From contig OU452211.1 of NCBI GenBank assembly GCA_911728435.2, forward strand, positions 11,638,428-11,702,427: 64,000 nucleotides of DNA, written 5' to 3'. The position numbers and the translations under genes are program-made. Numbering within the stretch: position 1 is the first letter of the stretch; each line of letters starts with the position of its first letter. This document shows, in pieces, positions 36,715 to 63,553 of this stretch. The DNA comes from Apoderus coryli. Taxonomy: Eukaryota; Arthropoda; Insecta; Coleoptera; Attelabidae. The notes below the pieces were generated by a model, which searched no databases, was not told where the DNA came from, and worked only from the letters and a program-made list of their open reading frames with translations.

Positions 36715-38680
36715 TTTTAGTTTTATTATAAAATTTATTTTGCCTCCTTTTCTACTATTTACGAACCTATATATAAGTAGCCAATTTTTCTGTTATATTT
36801 GGAAAAACATTTTTTTTTTTTTCGTTTTTGACCCTTTTTCGAACGCATGTGTGAACCAATTCATTTATGTAACATTTTTAGGTTATATTCTATTACAACT
36901 ACGAAAAATTATTCCATATTCGCATAAGTTTAAGAAGTATATATGTTTTTATTTTGACCCCTTTTACACTATTTACGAACGCCTATGAAAACAAGTTATT
37001 TATAACACATTTTTTAGGTTATATTCTTTCAAAGCTATAAATAACTAGTCAATATTTCTGCTATGTTGAAGAAATAGGTTTTTCTAACCTTTATACCCCG
37101 TTTTACACCTTTTTCGAATGTCAATATGGTCTAATTGTTTAGGTTAAATATTTTAGGTTATGTTTCATTAAACGCCCAAAAAATTATTCAGTATTTTGGA
37201 TAAGTTTAAGAACTATGATTTTTTAAATTTTTGAACCCTCTTGTAAACCCCTTGTCTACGCTCAATGTTAATCACCACCTATAAATATCCTGTAGTATTT
37301 TCGTACCAAATGTGGTTAAAATCCGTTAAGTGGTTTTTGAGTTATCACGGATACAAATTTTTTCTGACCCTTTTATAGAATTTTCACGGACGCCTATGGT
37401 ACATTAATTTGTGTCGTGTATTTTTAACACCAATTCAACTAGTTAAATATAAACAATGTTACATTTAATTATTTTTTTCATTTTACCCCTTTTTCTACTA
37501 TTTACGAACGCCTATGTAAATGAAAATTTGATGCTGCATTTTTTAGGTTATGTTATATCAAGGCTATATATAATTCGCCAATTTTCCTGGTATATTTGGG
37601 AAACATTTTTTTTTTCGTTTTTGACCCTTTTTTTAGACTATTTTGGAACGCCTGTGTAAACCAATTCTTTTATGTAACATTTTTTAGGTTATATTCTATC
37701 ACAACTATGAAAAATTATTCAATATTTCGGATAAGTTTAAGAACTATGATTTTTTCAATTTTTGAACCCTCTTGTAAGCCCCTTGCCTACGCTCAATGTT
37801 AATCACCACCTATAAATATCCTGTAGTATTTTCGTACCAAATGTGGTTAAAATCCGTTCAGTGGTTTTTGAGTTATCACGGATACAAATTTTTTTTGACC
37901 CTTTTATAGAATTTTCACGGACGCCTATGGTACATTAATTTGTGTCGTGTATTTTTAACACCAATTCAACTAGTTAAATATAAAAAAAAATTACACTTTA
38001 TTTTTTTTTATTTTACCCTTTTTTCTACTATTTACGAACGCCTATATAAATAAAAATTTTATGCTGCATTTTTTAGGTTATCTTATATCAAAGCTATATA
38101 TAATTAGCCAATTTTTTCTGGTATATTTGGGAAACATTTTTTTTTCGTTTTTGACCCTTTTTTTAAACTATTTTCGAACGCCTCTGTGAACTAATTCTTT
38201 TATGTACCATTTTTTAGGTTATATTCTATCACAACTATGAAAAATTATTCCATATTTCGAATAAGTTTAGGAAATATATATTTTTTATGTTTTGACCCCT
38301 TTTCCACTATTTACGAACGCCTATGAAGGTAAGTTATTTATGACACATTTTATATGTTATATTCTATTAAACCTATAAATAATTAGTTAATATTTATTCT
38401 ATGTTTAAGAACTACGATTTTTTTAAATATTTTTTACCCTCTTTTACACTATTTTCGAACGCCAATGTGGTCTAATATTTTATGTTCAATATTTTAGGAT
38501 ATATTCAATTAATAATAATTATGTGTAAAAAATTATGCAGTATTTCGGATAAGTTTAAGAACTATGAATTTTTTTAAGTTTTGAACCCTCTTTTAAACCC
38601 CTTGCCTACGCTCAATGTTTCCCAAAATCTAATCAGCTCCTTGCCATGTCCAATAGTATTTTTGTACCAAATTTGGTTAT
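36715..38680. repeat. Complex AT-rich satellite with about 531-bp and about 140-bp periods
   Basis: A block starting CTCAATGTTAATCACCACCT recurs at 37261 and 37792 (531 bp apart) and as a variant (CTCAATGTTTCCC) at 38611, 819 bp later. Within units, the word TTAGGTTATATTCT and the phrase CGAACGCCTATG recur every 135-145 bp. So there is a subunit of about 140 bp inside a larger unit, and the last interval has about two extra subunits. Each large unit carries ACCAAATGTGGTTAAAATCC followed by GTTCAGTGGTTTTTGAG. Hydrophobic frames inside are chance products of the T-rich subunits. Confidence 0.8.
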
Positions 38681-38850
38681 TTATTTATTTTATTTTATAA
38701 AACAGATACAGGCATAAAGTACCCAATTACACTGTTTTGTTTAACCTAAACTTAAAAACTAACTTAACTAGTCGTATACAACAATTTGGCTATAATTTAC
38801 TATTAAGTAATACTTAATTAGAAAGATTTGTTTTCATATTCCCAGCATGG

Positions 38851-41679
38851 TTATTCTGACAAAGATTTTAGGTGACTGATTATTTGAAACCTAAACTTTC
38901 TGTAGGTAGTTCCATAAATATCAGATATCTCTTGAAATGAATTGTAGTTTCTCATCATCATATTAATAGGAGATTTATATTGATAGTTTGTTCTTGCAGC
39001 TCTTGTCAAAAATGTCTGATTATTTTTGTGGCGTGTTTTAGATATGGGAATTGAGAAATTCAAAGTTTGCAATGACCAGCAATCATTTGCCATATTGTGG
39101 ATGATTTTAAATAAATATAGCATACCTGATATTGTTCGTCTGTTATATAAAGAAATTAAGTCAAAATCTTTTAAGTTTTTTTTGTAGTCCGAAGTGTGTT
39201 CCTCCTTTAGTAAAAAATGCGACAATCGTACAAACTTTTTTTGAACTTTTTCTATCATTATCGCATATTTTGTGTATAAGGGCGACCATACGACATTACA
39301 GTATTCCAGATTTGAGCGTATATGCGCGGTATATAGAATTGTAAAAGTTTTTCGGTTTTTAAAAGTTTTTGAATTTCGCATGATAAAACCCATTTTTTTG
39401 TAACATTGATTAGTTATGTGAACAATGTGATCTGTAAATGTAAGCTTACTGTCAAATATTATGCCAAGATCTTTTATGGATTGTACATTTTGAAGAGAAG
39501 ATCTGTTTAAGTTGTACTGATATTCCATTATGTTTTTTGAGTAAGTATACGTCATTTTCTTACATTTCTCTATGTTAAATGGAAGGAGGTTTTGCAATGA
39601 CCAATTATAGAGACTATTCAAATCGGTTTGTAGTGCAACGCTATCAAGTGGATTGCGTATTGTTCTATAAATTTTCAGATCATCCGCAAAGAGCGAACAT
39701 TCACTATATCTGATAACATGGGTTATATCATCTATAAACATTAAAAATAAAATGGGACCCAATGTACTTCCCTGAGGAACGCCTGATTTTGCAGTAAAAT
39801 ACTCTGATCTACTTCCTGAAATTGAGACATATTGAGGCCTGTTTATTAAATAAGAATTAAAAAACTCGCTAAGTTCAGGAGATATTGAGAAATTCTTGAG
39901 TTTGTTTAGTAAAATGTTGTGGTTCACTTTATCGAAAGCTTTCGCAAAGTCTGTGTATACAGTGTCTACCTGGCCGCCACTCGCAAGAACGTCTGTGGTA
40001 TAATTCACAAAGTCCATTAAATTTCCAGTGGTTGACCTGTTTGAACGAAACCCGTGTTGGCCATTACTTAGTCTGTTTTTGAGGTGGTGATTTAGTTTGT
40101 TCGATATTATTGTTTCAAACAAAGTTGCTATATTAGACAATACTGCTATTGGTCTGTAGTTTGTAATGTCCGCTCTGTTACCACTTTTAAGTATTGGCGT
40201 AATCTTAGATATTTTCAGAGAGTGAGGAAACACTTTATTTTTCAAAGATATATTGAAGATAAAAGCAAGAGGTTTTGATAATAAATCCTTGCAGCCTTTC
40301 AAAATGTATCGAGGAATAAGATCATCCCCAACACATTTCTTGTTTTTCAATTTTTTTATGGCCACCTGTACGTCATTTTCTGTAATACAATTGATATTTA
40401 AGTAGGGTTCACTGTTTATGGTAGATTGACAATAGTTGGGTGTTTCACAATCCACGTAAACACTCTGGAAATAATTCGCAAATGCCTCTGAGATCTGTTC
40501 TGAACCAATATATTTGGTGCCCTGAAAATTCATTTCTAATGGTATATCCGTGCAATTTTTTTTCTTAGATCTAAGGAAGTTCCACAACTTTGTAGGGTTT
40601 ATTTGTATATACTGCTCAAATCCAAGGGTGTACTCAGAGTATGCCCTCTTTATATCTTTCTTAAGCTTGGACCTTAAAAATTTAAATGTTTCGTGACACT
40701 GAATTAGATTGGTTTTTTTATATAGCTTTAAATTTCTTTCTTTTGACTTAATATCCTTTATTATTTCGGGTGTAAACCAAGGGGGGTACTTTCTTTTTCT
40801 GTATTTCGATAGCGGAACACAATTATTAAATATAGAATATAGTTTTTTGTAAAACACTTGTAATGCCTCGTTAGGATCATTATGCATTTCTAGACAGCTC
40901 CAATCTTCTGATTTTACGTAGTTGTAAAGATCAAAATAATTAGCCTTTTTGAAATTATAAAATACTTTACCATTTGGCTGACAGAAAGTCATATTCTGAT
41001 TTAAAATAAGATCTATATTTAATGCTGGATGATAGTCATCCTCTGGAATTAACGGATCTAGATTTTTTTGTACAGTGCATTCCAAATCAGAGATTACCAA
41101 GTCTAGAATTGCATTTCTGCTATTTACAGTGTTATTAAATTGTTTTGCCTGAATTAAGTTGCAAAAATTTATAAATCTATTACAAACAGTAGCATTTGTA
41201 GAGTTGATATTAAAATCCCCCACAATAATGAAGTTATTTCTGGTATTACTAAGCCTTAATTCAAAAAAGTCAAAAAATTCTTCGTAATTAGTAATGTTTG
41301 TTGCCGGGGGTATATATACAACAAAAATCTCCAAAGAATTCGAGAGTAAATTAAGTTTTATACTAACTAACTCAATATAGGCATTTTGTAGTAGGATAAC
41401 AATATTTACTGCAGGTATTTTTTTGTTCACAGCACACAACACTCCACCTCCTCTTGTCTTTCCCGTTAGATCTTGGTTTCGGTCACTTCTAAAAACCTCA
41501 TAGTCTTCGCCAAAAAGTTCTCCATCGTAGACACCTGGATGTAGCCACGTTTCCGTTAGGGTTATTACGTCATAGCTTGAGCTGGTTACATTTTCATATA
41601 AGTCGGTGGTTTTCGTTCTTAGACCTCTTACATTTTGGTGGTAAATATTTAATTTGTTTCTACTTACCAATCTAGCCAT
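38851..41679 (-). CDS. ORF2: APE endonuclease and reverse transcriptase
   Basis: 942 residues. The endonuclease starts at once (LNIYHQNVRGLRTK), with VITLTETWLHPGV, FIIVGDFNINSTN and the DDYHPALNID region. The linker contains PPWFTPEIIKDIKSKERNLK. RT blocks: KITPILKSGNRADITNYRPI, QHGFRSNRSTTGNL, TVYTDFAKAFDKVNHNILLN, GVPQGSTLGPILFLMFIDDI and CSLFADDLKIYRTI (catalytic FADD). The thumb follows (LEYCNVVWSPLY). No RNase H domain is visible. The start codon lies inside the end of ORF1, so translation probably depends on termination and re-initiation. All RT catalytic residues are present. It would copy the element RNA at a nicked chromosomal target. Confidence 0.93.
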   Translation of the reverse strand: MARLVSRNKLNIYHQNVRGLRTKTTDLYENVTSSSYDVITLTETWLHPGVYDGELFGEDYEVFRSDRNQDLTGKTRGGGVLCAVNKKIPAVNIVILLQNAYIELVSIKLNLLSNSLEIFVVYIPPATNITNYEEFFDFFELRLSNTRNNFIIVGDFNINSTNATVCNRFINFCNLIQAKQFNNTVNSRNAILDLVISDLECTVQKNLDPLIPEDDYHPALNIDLILNQNMTFCQPNGKVFYNFKKANYFDLYNYVKSEDWSCLEMHNDPNEALQVFYKKLYSIFNNCVPLSKYRKRKYPPWFTPEIIKDIKSKERNLKLYKKTNLIQCHETFKFLRSKLKKDIKRAYSEYTLGFEQYIQINPTKLWNFLRSKKKNCTDIPLEMNFQGTKYIGSEQISEAFANYFQSVYVDCETPNYCQSTINSEPYLNINCITENDVQVAIKKLKNKKCVGDDLIPRYILKGCKDLLSKPLAFIFNISLKNKVFPHSLKISKITPILKSGNRADITNYRPIAVLSNIATLFETIISNKLNHHLKNRLSNGQHGFRSNRSTTGNLMDFVNYTTDVLASGGQVDTVYTDFAKAFDKVNHNILLNKLKNFSISPELSEFFNSYLINRPQYVSISGSRSEYFTAKSGVPQGSTLGPILFLMFIDDITHVIRYSECSLFADDLKIYRTIRNPLDSVALQTDLNSLYNWSLQNLLPFNIEKCKKMTYTYSKNIMEYQYNLNRSSLQNVQSIKDLGIIFDSKLTFTDHIVHITNQCYKKMGFIMRNSKTFKNRKTFTILYTAHIRSNLEYCNVVWSPLYTKYAIMIEKVQKKFVRLSHFLLKEEHTSDYKKNLKDFDLISLYNRRTISGMLYLFKIIHNMANDCWSLQTLNFSIPISKTRHKNNQTFLTRAARTNYQYKSPINMMMRNYNSFQEISDIYGTTYRKFRFQIISHLKSLSE

Positions 41680-43162
41680 TGTAATTTATATATTGTCGAC
41701 GTTGTTCAACTTTTCTATGATATGTAGGACAGTTGAAGTCGATGGCGCGATGTTTTCGGTTTTGTAGCTTTAGTTTTTTACAGTTGGGGCATTCAGGATT
41801 TTCCTTTCTGGTACAATTTTCAGAGGTGTGATTATCTCCGCAGTAATAGCAAACAAGCTGGTTGTTACAGTATTTAGCCACATGTCCGTACTGACAACAT
41901 TTGTAACATATAGCAACAGTGCAGTGTTCTTTTACATATAATTTAGTGAGATCAAAAAAGAGATTGTCGGCTTTTACAAAGAATTTAAATACATCTGAAT
42001 TTGCTTGAAAAATCCAGTTTTCTCGATATGGATTACGGCACGATTTTTTTGCAATAAACTTTAATTTGGAATGGAGAGTAGTTCCATAGGCATTTGAGAT
42101 TACTTCGTTTTGTGTTATCAGTTCGTTTATGAAGTTTTCTAGGGTGTAACCTGCCTCAATTCCAGTTATCATAAACATTGGTTCCAAATTTGTGACTTCC
42201 TTAGTTTGAATTTCCTTATTGGTTTGAAGAATATTCGAGAGCTTCTTATGTTGTTCACTATTATGAGACTCAAGTATAACGCCTCCACTTTTCAACTGTC
42301 TGACGCCTTTAAGGGGTCCATTTATCTCACTGACAGTTAGATTATTCTTTATTTTTTCAAGGACATATTTTGAATTTTTTTCATCTGGAATTCGTACTAT
42401 TGTTTCATGTTTATTTTGTATTGGAGGTGTTTTCCAAGTTGGTACTGAGACTTGATTATTTACATCTGGTGATATATTTCTTGGTTTTTTAACTTGCTGC
42501 GCAAAAGTAGGTTGTGAGGACTGTAGGAGGGTTTTCATTTTTATATTCTCCTTTTCGAGATTTCCAATTTGATTGACCATTTTTGTGAGATTTTTAGATA
42601 TATCATAAACTGCATTTTGAATACTTAACTTTATTTGCGTAGTAAGTATTAAATCAGTTTCATTTCCAGTATTACCTAAATTTGCAATTTTCATCATTTC
42701 ATCTAAGGCCGAGATTACAATGTTCATCATATCATTGCTGTCTTCATTTTTACTAGTTTCCTTTAATGGATCTCGGTCAGTTTGGTCTAAAATATTCGTG
42801 CATCCATAAACTTTTTCTGTCTCATCACAATGTTTTTTCACTTCTCTGGGTAGGTCCGGTGTTAAATCTGATCTTTTTCTCTTTTCATTTTGTGGAGGTG
42901 TTCGTTGCAAAGATGCACGCGGTTTAAAAATTTCAGTCGATTTTGATCCATTTTTATTTTCCTTGTCACTGAGTATATTTCCAACTGCTGGCTGCTGTTT
43001 ATCTGTTATTGTTTTTTTAAGTGCTCGACATTTATCAGTTTTATTTTTTGCTGGTGTATTTGATTTGAATATATTTGATTCATAGTCGTTTTCTGACGTA
43101 ATTTCAAGAGTAATTGTCTCAATATTTTCATTTTCATATTCTCCATCACTTGTTACACTCAT
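41672..43162 (-). CDS. ORF1: Gag-like nucleic acid-binding protein with zinc knuckles
   Basis: 496 residues. The N-terminal half is Lys/Glu/Asn-rich and low in complexity. A coiled-coil stretch follows (MVNQIGNLEKENIKMKTLL), then an RNA-binding-like core (EIQTKEVTNLEPMFMITGIE). At the C-terminus are three zinc knuckles: CYKCCQYGHVAKYC (CX2CX4HX4C), CYYCGDNHTSENC (CX2CX3HX4C) and CPNC...H...C. Such proteins coat the element RNA and carry it to the nucleus. The stop codon overlaps the ORF2 start in an 8-nt ATGGCTAG overlap. Confidence 0.9.
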   Translation of the reverse strand: MSVTSDGEYENENIETITLEITSENDYESNIFKSNTPAKNKTDKCRALKKTITDKQQPAVGNILSDKENKNGSKSTEIFKPRASLQRTPPQNEKRKRSDLTPDLPREVKKHCDETEKVYGCTNILDQTDRDPLKETSKNEDSNDMMNIVISALDEMMKIANLGNTGNETDLILTTQIKLSIQNAVYDISKNLTKMVNQIGNLEKENIKMKTLLQSSQPTFAQQVKKPRNISPDVNNQVSVPTWKTPPIQNKHETIVRIPDEKNSKYVLEKIKNNLTVSEINGPLKGVRQLKSGGVILESHNSEQHKKLSNILQTNKEIQTKEVTNLEPMFMITGIEAGYTLENFINELITQNEVISNAYGTTLHSKLKFIAKKSCRNPYRENWIFQANSDVFKFFVKADNLFFDLTKLYVKEHCTVAICYKCCQYGHVAKYCNNQLVCYYCGDNHTSENCTRKENPECPNCKKLKLQNRKHRAIDFNCPTYHRKVEQRRQYINYNG

Positions 43163-43301
43163 AGTGGGAAGTTCACAATTTTTAGTTTTTATTTTACCCT
43201 TTAAACACTACTTAGAGATAACGACAGTATATTCTAGTGTACTACCAGTATTATTCTGTTAAGTATTAAATCTGTTAAGCGGTTTTTGCGTTTTCGTGCA
43301 T

Positions 43302-43339
<38 letters not shown>

Positions 43340-43357
43340 TGACAGACAGACAGACAT
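43302..43357. repeat. (CAGA)n microsatellite
   Basis: About 13 units of CAGA/GACA with one ACTG interruption. It directly follows GTTTTCGTGCATACAGAC, the usual 3' end of an RTE- or SINE-like repeat that terminates in such a run. It is the right-hand remainder of the repeat that the retrotransposon at 38690-43260 interrupted. Confidence 0.85.
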
Positions 43358-43359
43358 TT

Positions 43360-45174
43360 TTTTAAAACTACTTATTTATGTATAAAATGACCAAAAACAA
43401 GTATTTCCGGTGAAATTAAAAAACATTTTTTTTTCATGAAACTAATAGTCTCCATATATACATATATTACATATATGATATGGAGAGCTAAAAAGAAAAA
43501 CTAAAGTCCAATATAAATGAATCAGAAACAGTTTTTTTGAAGTATCCTGTATATATTTTAAATTCCGAATACCTTTTTTCTTTAGCTAGAACCAAAATAA
43601 ATGTCTAAATGTTCAAAATAGGCTTCGCGTGTAGTTTTCCAAATCGCCAAACTGAAAGTCTAAATTTTTGAAAATATAGCCTTCGCGAGTCGCGGTTTTC
43701 CAAACCGAATGTAAAATTATATACCTAAGTAGCGATATGTTCATCTGTGTATACAAAACTGTTTCATGCTCGAAATATTCTCATTATGTATATGACCAGT
43801 AAAATGTATGTCAACAAATTTCTCGGTTAAATGGTTGAACAAAAGATACAATGATGACTATGACCAATGGAAAAATGTAGGCAGCTCCACTTAACAGGGA
43901 TCAACTAGCCAAAATAATCATCAACCCCATCAAAAATAAAATTATTTATTTTTTTTTTTCAATTTGGTAATATTTTGGGGAAAAAAAAAATAGTTATATT
44001 TCAAACCTGGAATATATTACAGGGTGTTGTGGAATTAAGGATGGATGCCCTTCAGATAATCTCAAGTCAGGCCTCAAACCAGCATAAATTTCACAACCCC
44101 ATCAGTCACGAGACAGGTTTTAATTTATTAAAATTAAAATTTTACAATATTCTTTCAGCAGAATGCCAACGCCAATGTTGTAAAAATAAAACCTCATTTT
44201 ATATATGCAATAATTTATATTTTGAAACACATTACAGAAATGTTTACATAAAATTTTCCCAATTTTTATCAACAATACAAAATATTTGTTCAAAACCTAT
44301 GAATAATATTTTCTTATTTAATTAGCTTTGCTAACATTTAATTTTGTACAAATGTGACTTATATTTACCCTACCTATGTTAAATAATTTATATTGAAACA
44401 TTTTTAAATTACAATAGAAAAATACTCTTTACAAAATTTATTATTTTATACAAATCTTGGTTACTACTTTTTTTTAGAGAAATTTGATACTCTAAACATT
44501 GATTTTAGAGCAACTTTAGTAATAAAATTGTGCATGTTAAATATCGTGGACTCTCCGATACAACTTCAAAGTTATTGTAAAGTTGCAATAAAATTGTTGG
44601 AACATATAATAATACTTAAAATATTATCAAAACGTAATTTTATATTATTTAAATATTAATTATAGAACAGATGAGTAATAATTTTAAAGACACAACTTAA
44701 GTTTCTATTAATTACAAATATGTAATGATTACAACTACTTTCTAACTTCTACAGGAAACAATTTAGAAAATGTTCATGCAAATATACAAAAATACGATAC
44801 TTTGCTTAATAATTTTAACTTTTTTCCTATGTCACAGCTTTTAGCTTAAATTTACTTAAATATTAATCAGTCTCTATAATACAATAGACAAATTTAATCT
44901 CAGTTACTATTTCATAATTACTTTATAAATCCTAAATATAAAACGGAAGTTCAAGATGGATATTTTGAACATTTACTAACATAATTGGTGCAGAGATATT
45001 TTATTTTTTCGCTACCCTTTGCAATGGATTACTTGAGAAATTACTTTATTAATTATTTACAAATAGTCTGTGGTCACTCGATTATTACTATGTACACCAT
45101 TTCCATTATTGCGTGCTGCAATATTCCTTATTAGCTAGCATTTTGTTAAAACAGTCATATCAGTGGTTACTGTG
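43360..45174. other. Spacer and probable 3' UTR of NPFR
   Basis: AT-rich sequence without domains. A 116-codon frame at 43975-44325 has no recognisable features. The part nearest 45175 is expected to be the 3' UTR of the neuropeptide F receptor gene. Confidence 0.45.
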
Positions 45175-61092
<15,918 letters not shown>

Positions 61093-61689
61093 TTTGTCAC
61101 GATAATTAATTAACTTAAGTAACAGCACAAAAATCATATAATTTTTAATACAAACAATTAAAATTAAACGATGTTAAAGTGCTTTTCTTTGCCATTAAAA
61201 ATTGTTATTTCACTTCACGTATAAAAGTTTTTCCCATTTATTTTGTTTCACAACTTTAATGCTGAAAGGGTGTAGATCTCCACGGCTGTGGCGCATTTCC
61301 TGAGTTCGCTATAGGGATTCATCAATCTGTAACAAAAAATAAAAAAGTAAAATTAATTGGAGGCGTCGTTAGAATATTTTTTGAAATTTAAAGTGCTACT
61401 TTAAAAATATGCTATTCATGTAAAAGGTCTCAACTTCTTTTTCCCTATTTTAACAAACACCAACAAATGCTAAAGAAAATTTTATTAGATACGGCAAATA
61501 GAAATACACTGACGTACTTAAAAAATTTTTGGAGGCCTAGTACAGTATTTATAACTTATATAAACTTCCAGAGTTTTTAAGAAGTTCTTAATAATTTATC
61601 CAATCTGTATATTGACCAATCATTTGTGAGCATTTGGCATTAGTTCTGCTATCAATATTTCAATAAGAATTTCATAACTTTACTCTATA

Positions 61690-63289
61690 CAGGGTGATTC
61701 ATTATGGTTGCAACAAACGAAAATTGGAGATTGCTGAAAGTGATTTAAGCATTTTTTGCTTCGTTATCGAGATACAGGGTGTCCAAGTTTAGTAGTCAAA
61801 TTAACTTTCTTGTTCATTTCTCAAAAACTAGCTAACCGATTTCGACAAAATTTTACATGCATTTGGGGACCGATAACCTAAAATAATCTGCATTATTTTG
61901 GCTTTCATTAACTGTTCATTGGCGTAGATATAGGGGGCATTTGGGTAAATTTTACACATAAATTAATTAAAGACAGCTTTGACAAGCTTCATTATTTTAA
62001 ATTATTACTTTTTTAAAAAGAGCAACTTGTAAGCTACAAAAAAGTTAATTACGTCGATGTGGTGATTTCTACCATTTTTATGGAAACCGATAATTGCAAT
62101 CAAAATAACGTTTACCAGAAAACCAAATGAAAAATCAAAGTTGCCATAAAAAACGAATGCCGCAACAATAAAAAAAACTTTGACAGCAACAAATTTACAT
62201 TAGTTAAAATTGTTTTATTATTTCGTAGTTGTTTTTAATATTGCGAATGTTTTTTTCTAAATTAAAATGAGTTTTTCAATTGCAGAATATGTTTGTGTAA
62301 TGCAAATGCAAGAGCAGCGACCAGAGATTACCAAATTAGCTATCCTAATAGACGTCATCCATTTCACAAAACATGGACGGCTACATTTCACAGGCTTAGA
62401 ACGATAGGGAGCATTTTACCTAGAGTTAACAAACGATCGCATCGTCTAAATATTCAAACTGACGAAAACATCGTGGATTTAGTTTTAGACGATCCGAAAA
62501 TAAGCATTGGAAGAATTCCAACTCAATTGGCATTACCTCGAACAACTGTTTGGAGACTATTAAATGGAGAAATGCTCTATCTTTATCATCATCAAGATGT
62601 CCAGGCCCTACATCCTGGAGACCGTAAAGGCACCTACTATTTTGTAATTGGGTTCTTGGTAAGCATCAAGAAGATGAAAGATTTTTAGAGAAAGTGCTCT
62701 GGTTAGATGAAGCAACGTTTACTAGAGATGGGTAAATACAAACCATAATGAACATGTATAGTCTTTAAATAACCCTCGTGCTATTAGGCCGCGAAATTTT
62801 CAAGAACGTTTTGATTTCTGGTAAACGTTATTTTGATTTAAATCTACCATTAACTTGCAATTCATCGGTTTCCATAAAAATGGTAGAAACCACAACATCG
62901 ACGTAATTAACTTTTTTGTAGCTTATAAGTTGCTCTTTTTAAAAAAGTAATAATTTAAAATAATGAAGCTTGTCAAAGCTGTGTTTAACTAATTTATGTG
63001 TAAAATTTATCCAGATGCCCCCTATATCTACGCCAATGAACAGTTAATGAAAGCCAAAATAATTCAGAATATTTTAGGTTACCTGTCCTCAAATGCATGT
63101 AAAATTTTGTCAAAATCGGTTAGCTAGTTTTTGCGAAATGAACAAAAAAGTTAATTTTACCACTAAATTTGGAGACCCTGTATCTCGATAACGAAGCATT
63201 TGCGGACATGGGTTCAATGGCAAAAAATGCTTGAATTGTTTTCAGGAATTTCCAGTTTTCGTTTGTTGCAACCATAATGAATCACCCTG
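61690..63289 (+). mobile_element. 1.6-kb DNA transposon relic with inverted repeats of more than 400 bp
   Basis: Ends CAGGGTGATTCATTATGG and its inverse lie at 61690 and 63289, each flanked by TA (61688-61689 and 63290-63291). The inverted arms are about 61690-62122 and 62815-63289. They are similar throughout, but with enough mismatches and small gaps to show age. Between them is part of a transposase gene. TA targets and the DDE_3 gene place it in the IS630/Tc1/mariner superfamily. It lies just upstream of NPFR. Confidence 0.85.
62293..62755 (+). pseudogene. Truncated transposase (HTH and start of the DDE_3 domain) inside the long-repeat element
   Basis: The frame shows NARAATRDYQISYPNRRHPF, then HRLRTIGSILPR, then DDPKISIGRIPTQLALPRTT and VWRLLNGEMLYLYHHQDVQA. 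These are the two helix-turn-helix blocks and linker of the family. A frameshift near 62640 is followed by LWLDEATFTRDG, which holds the first catalytic Asp. The gene stops there; the remainder of the catalytic domain was lost when the element shrank. Confidence 0.8.
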
Positions 63290-63317
63290 TATACTTCATG
63301 GAACTTTACATAATATA

Positions 63318-63551
63318 CCGGGGGTCTCACTAAGGCTATAGGGAAGGGTGGTAAAAGAATATGCGATATCTAGGCGACTCTCTATCCCGTTGAAGGCTAC
63401 TTAAGCTCGTTGAATAAGAAATTGATACCTTTAATTTAAAATGCAAACAAACCTTCATTATTTTTTACCAACTGTCCGCTAGGTGGCGCTGAATACTGAA
63501 ATAACAATATTTAACCTGTCTATCATATTCCAAACTTAGTGAGACACCCGG
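63318..63551. mobile_element. 234-bp MITE
   Basis: Ends CCGGGGGTCTCACTAAG (63318) and CTTAGTGAGACACCCGG (63551) are inverted repeats of about 17 bp with one gap, flanked by TA on both sides (63316-63317 and 63552-63553). No coding capacity. It lies 28 bp from the long-repeat element. Confidence 0.8.
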
Positions 63552-63553
63552 TA

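Larger units (their letters stand above)
38690..43260 (-). mobile_element. Apparently full-length non-LTR retrotransposon with two intact ORFs
   Basis: The element reads on the minus strand: a 5' UTR upstream of 43162, ORF1 (43162-41672), ORF2 (41679-38851), a 3' UTR of about 150 nt and an AAAT-type tail at 38690-38705. Both frames are uninterrupted, so it is probably young. It is inserted into a member of the adjacent repeat family: the left flank ends in ACCAAATTTGGTTA and the right flank resumes TCTGTTAAGCGGTTTTTGCG, which are contiguous in other copies. I could not define target-site duplications. It belongs to the Jockey-like group of APE-type elements, clade not certain. Confidence 0.88.

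Noticed and set aside
36707..37802. Several hydrophobic frames of 60-90 codons
   Set aside because: They are repeated with the satellite unit, are Phe/Ile-rich because the DNA is T-rich, and have no start or splice context.
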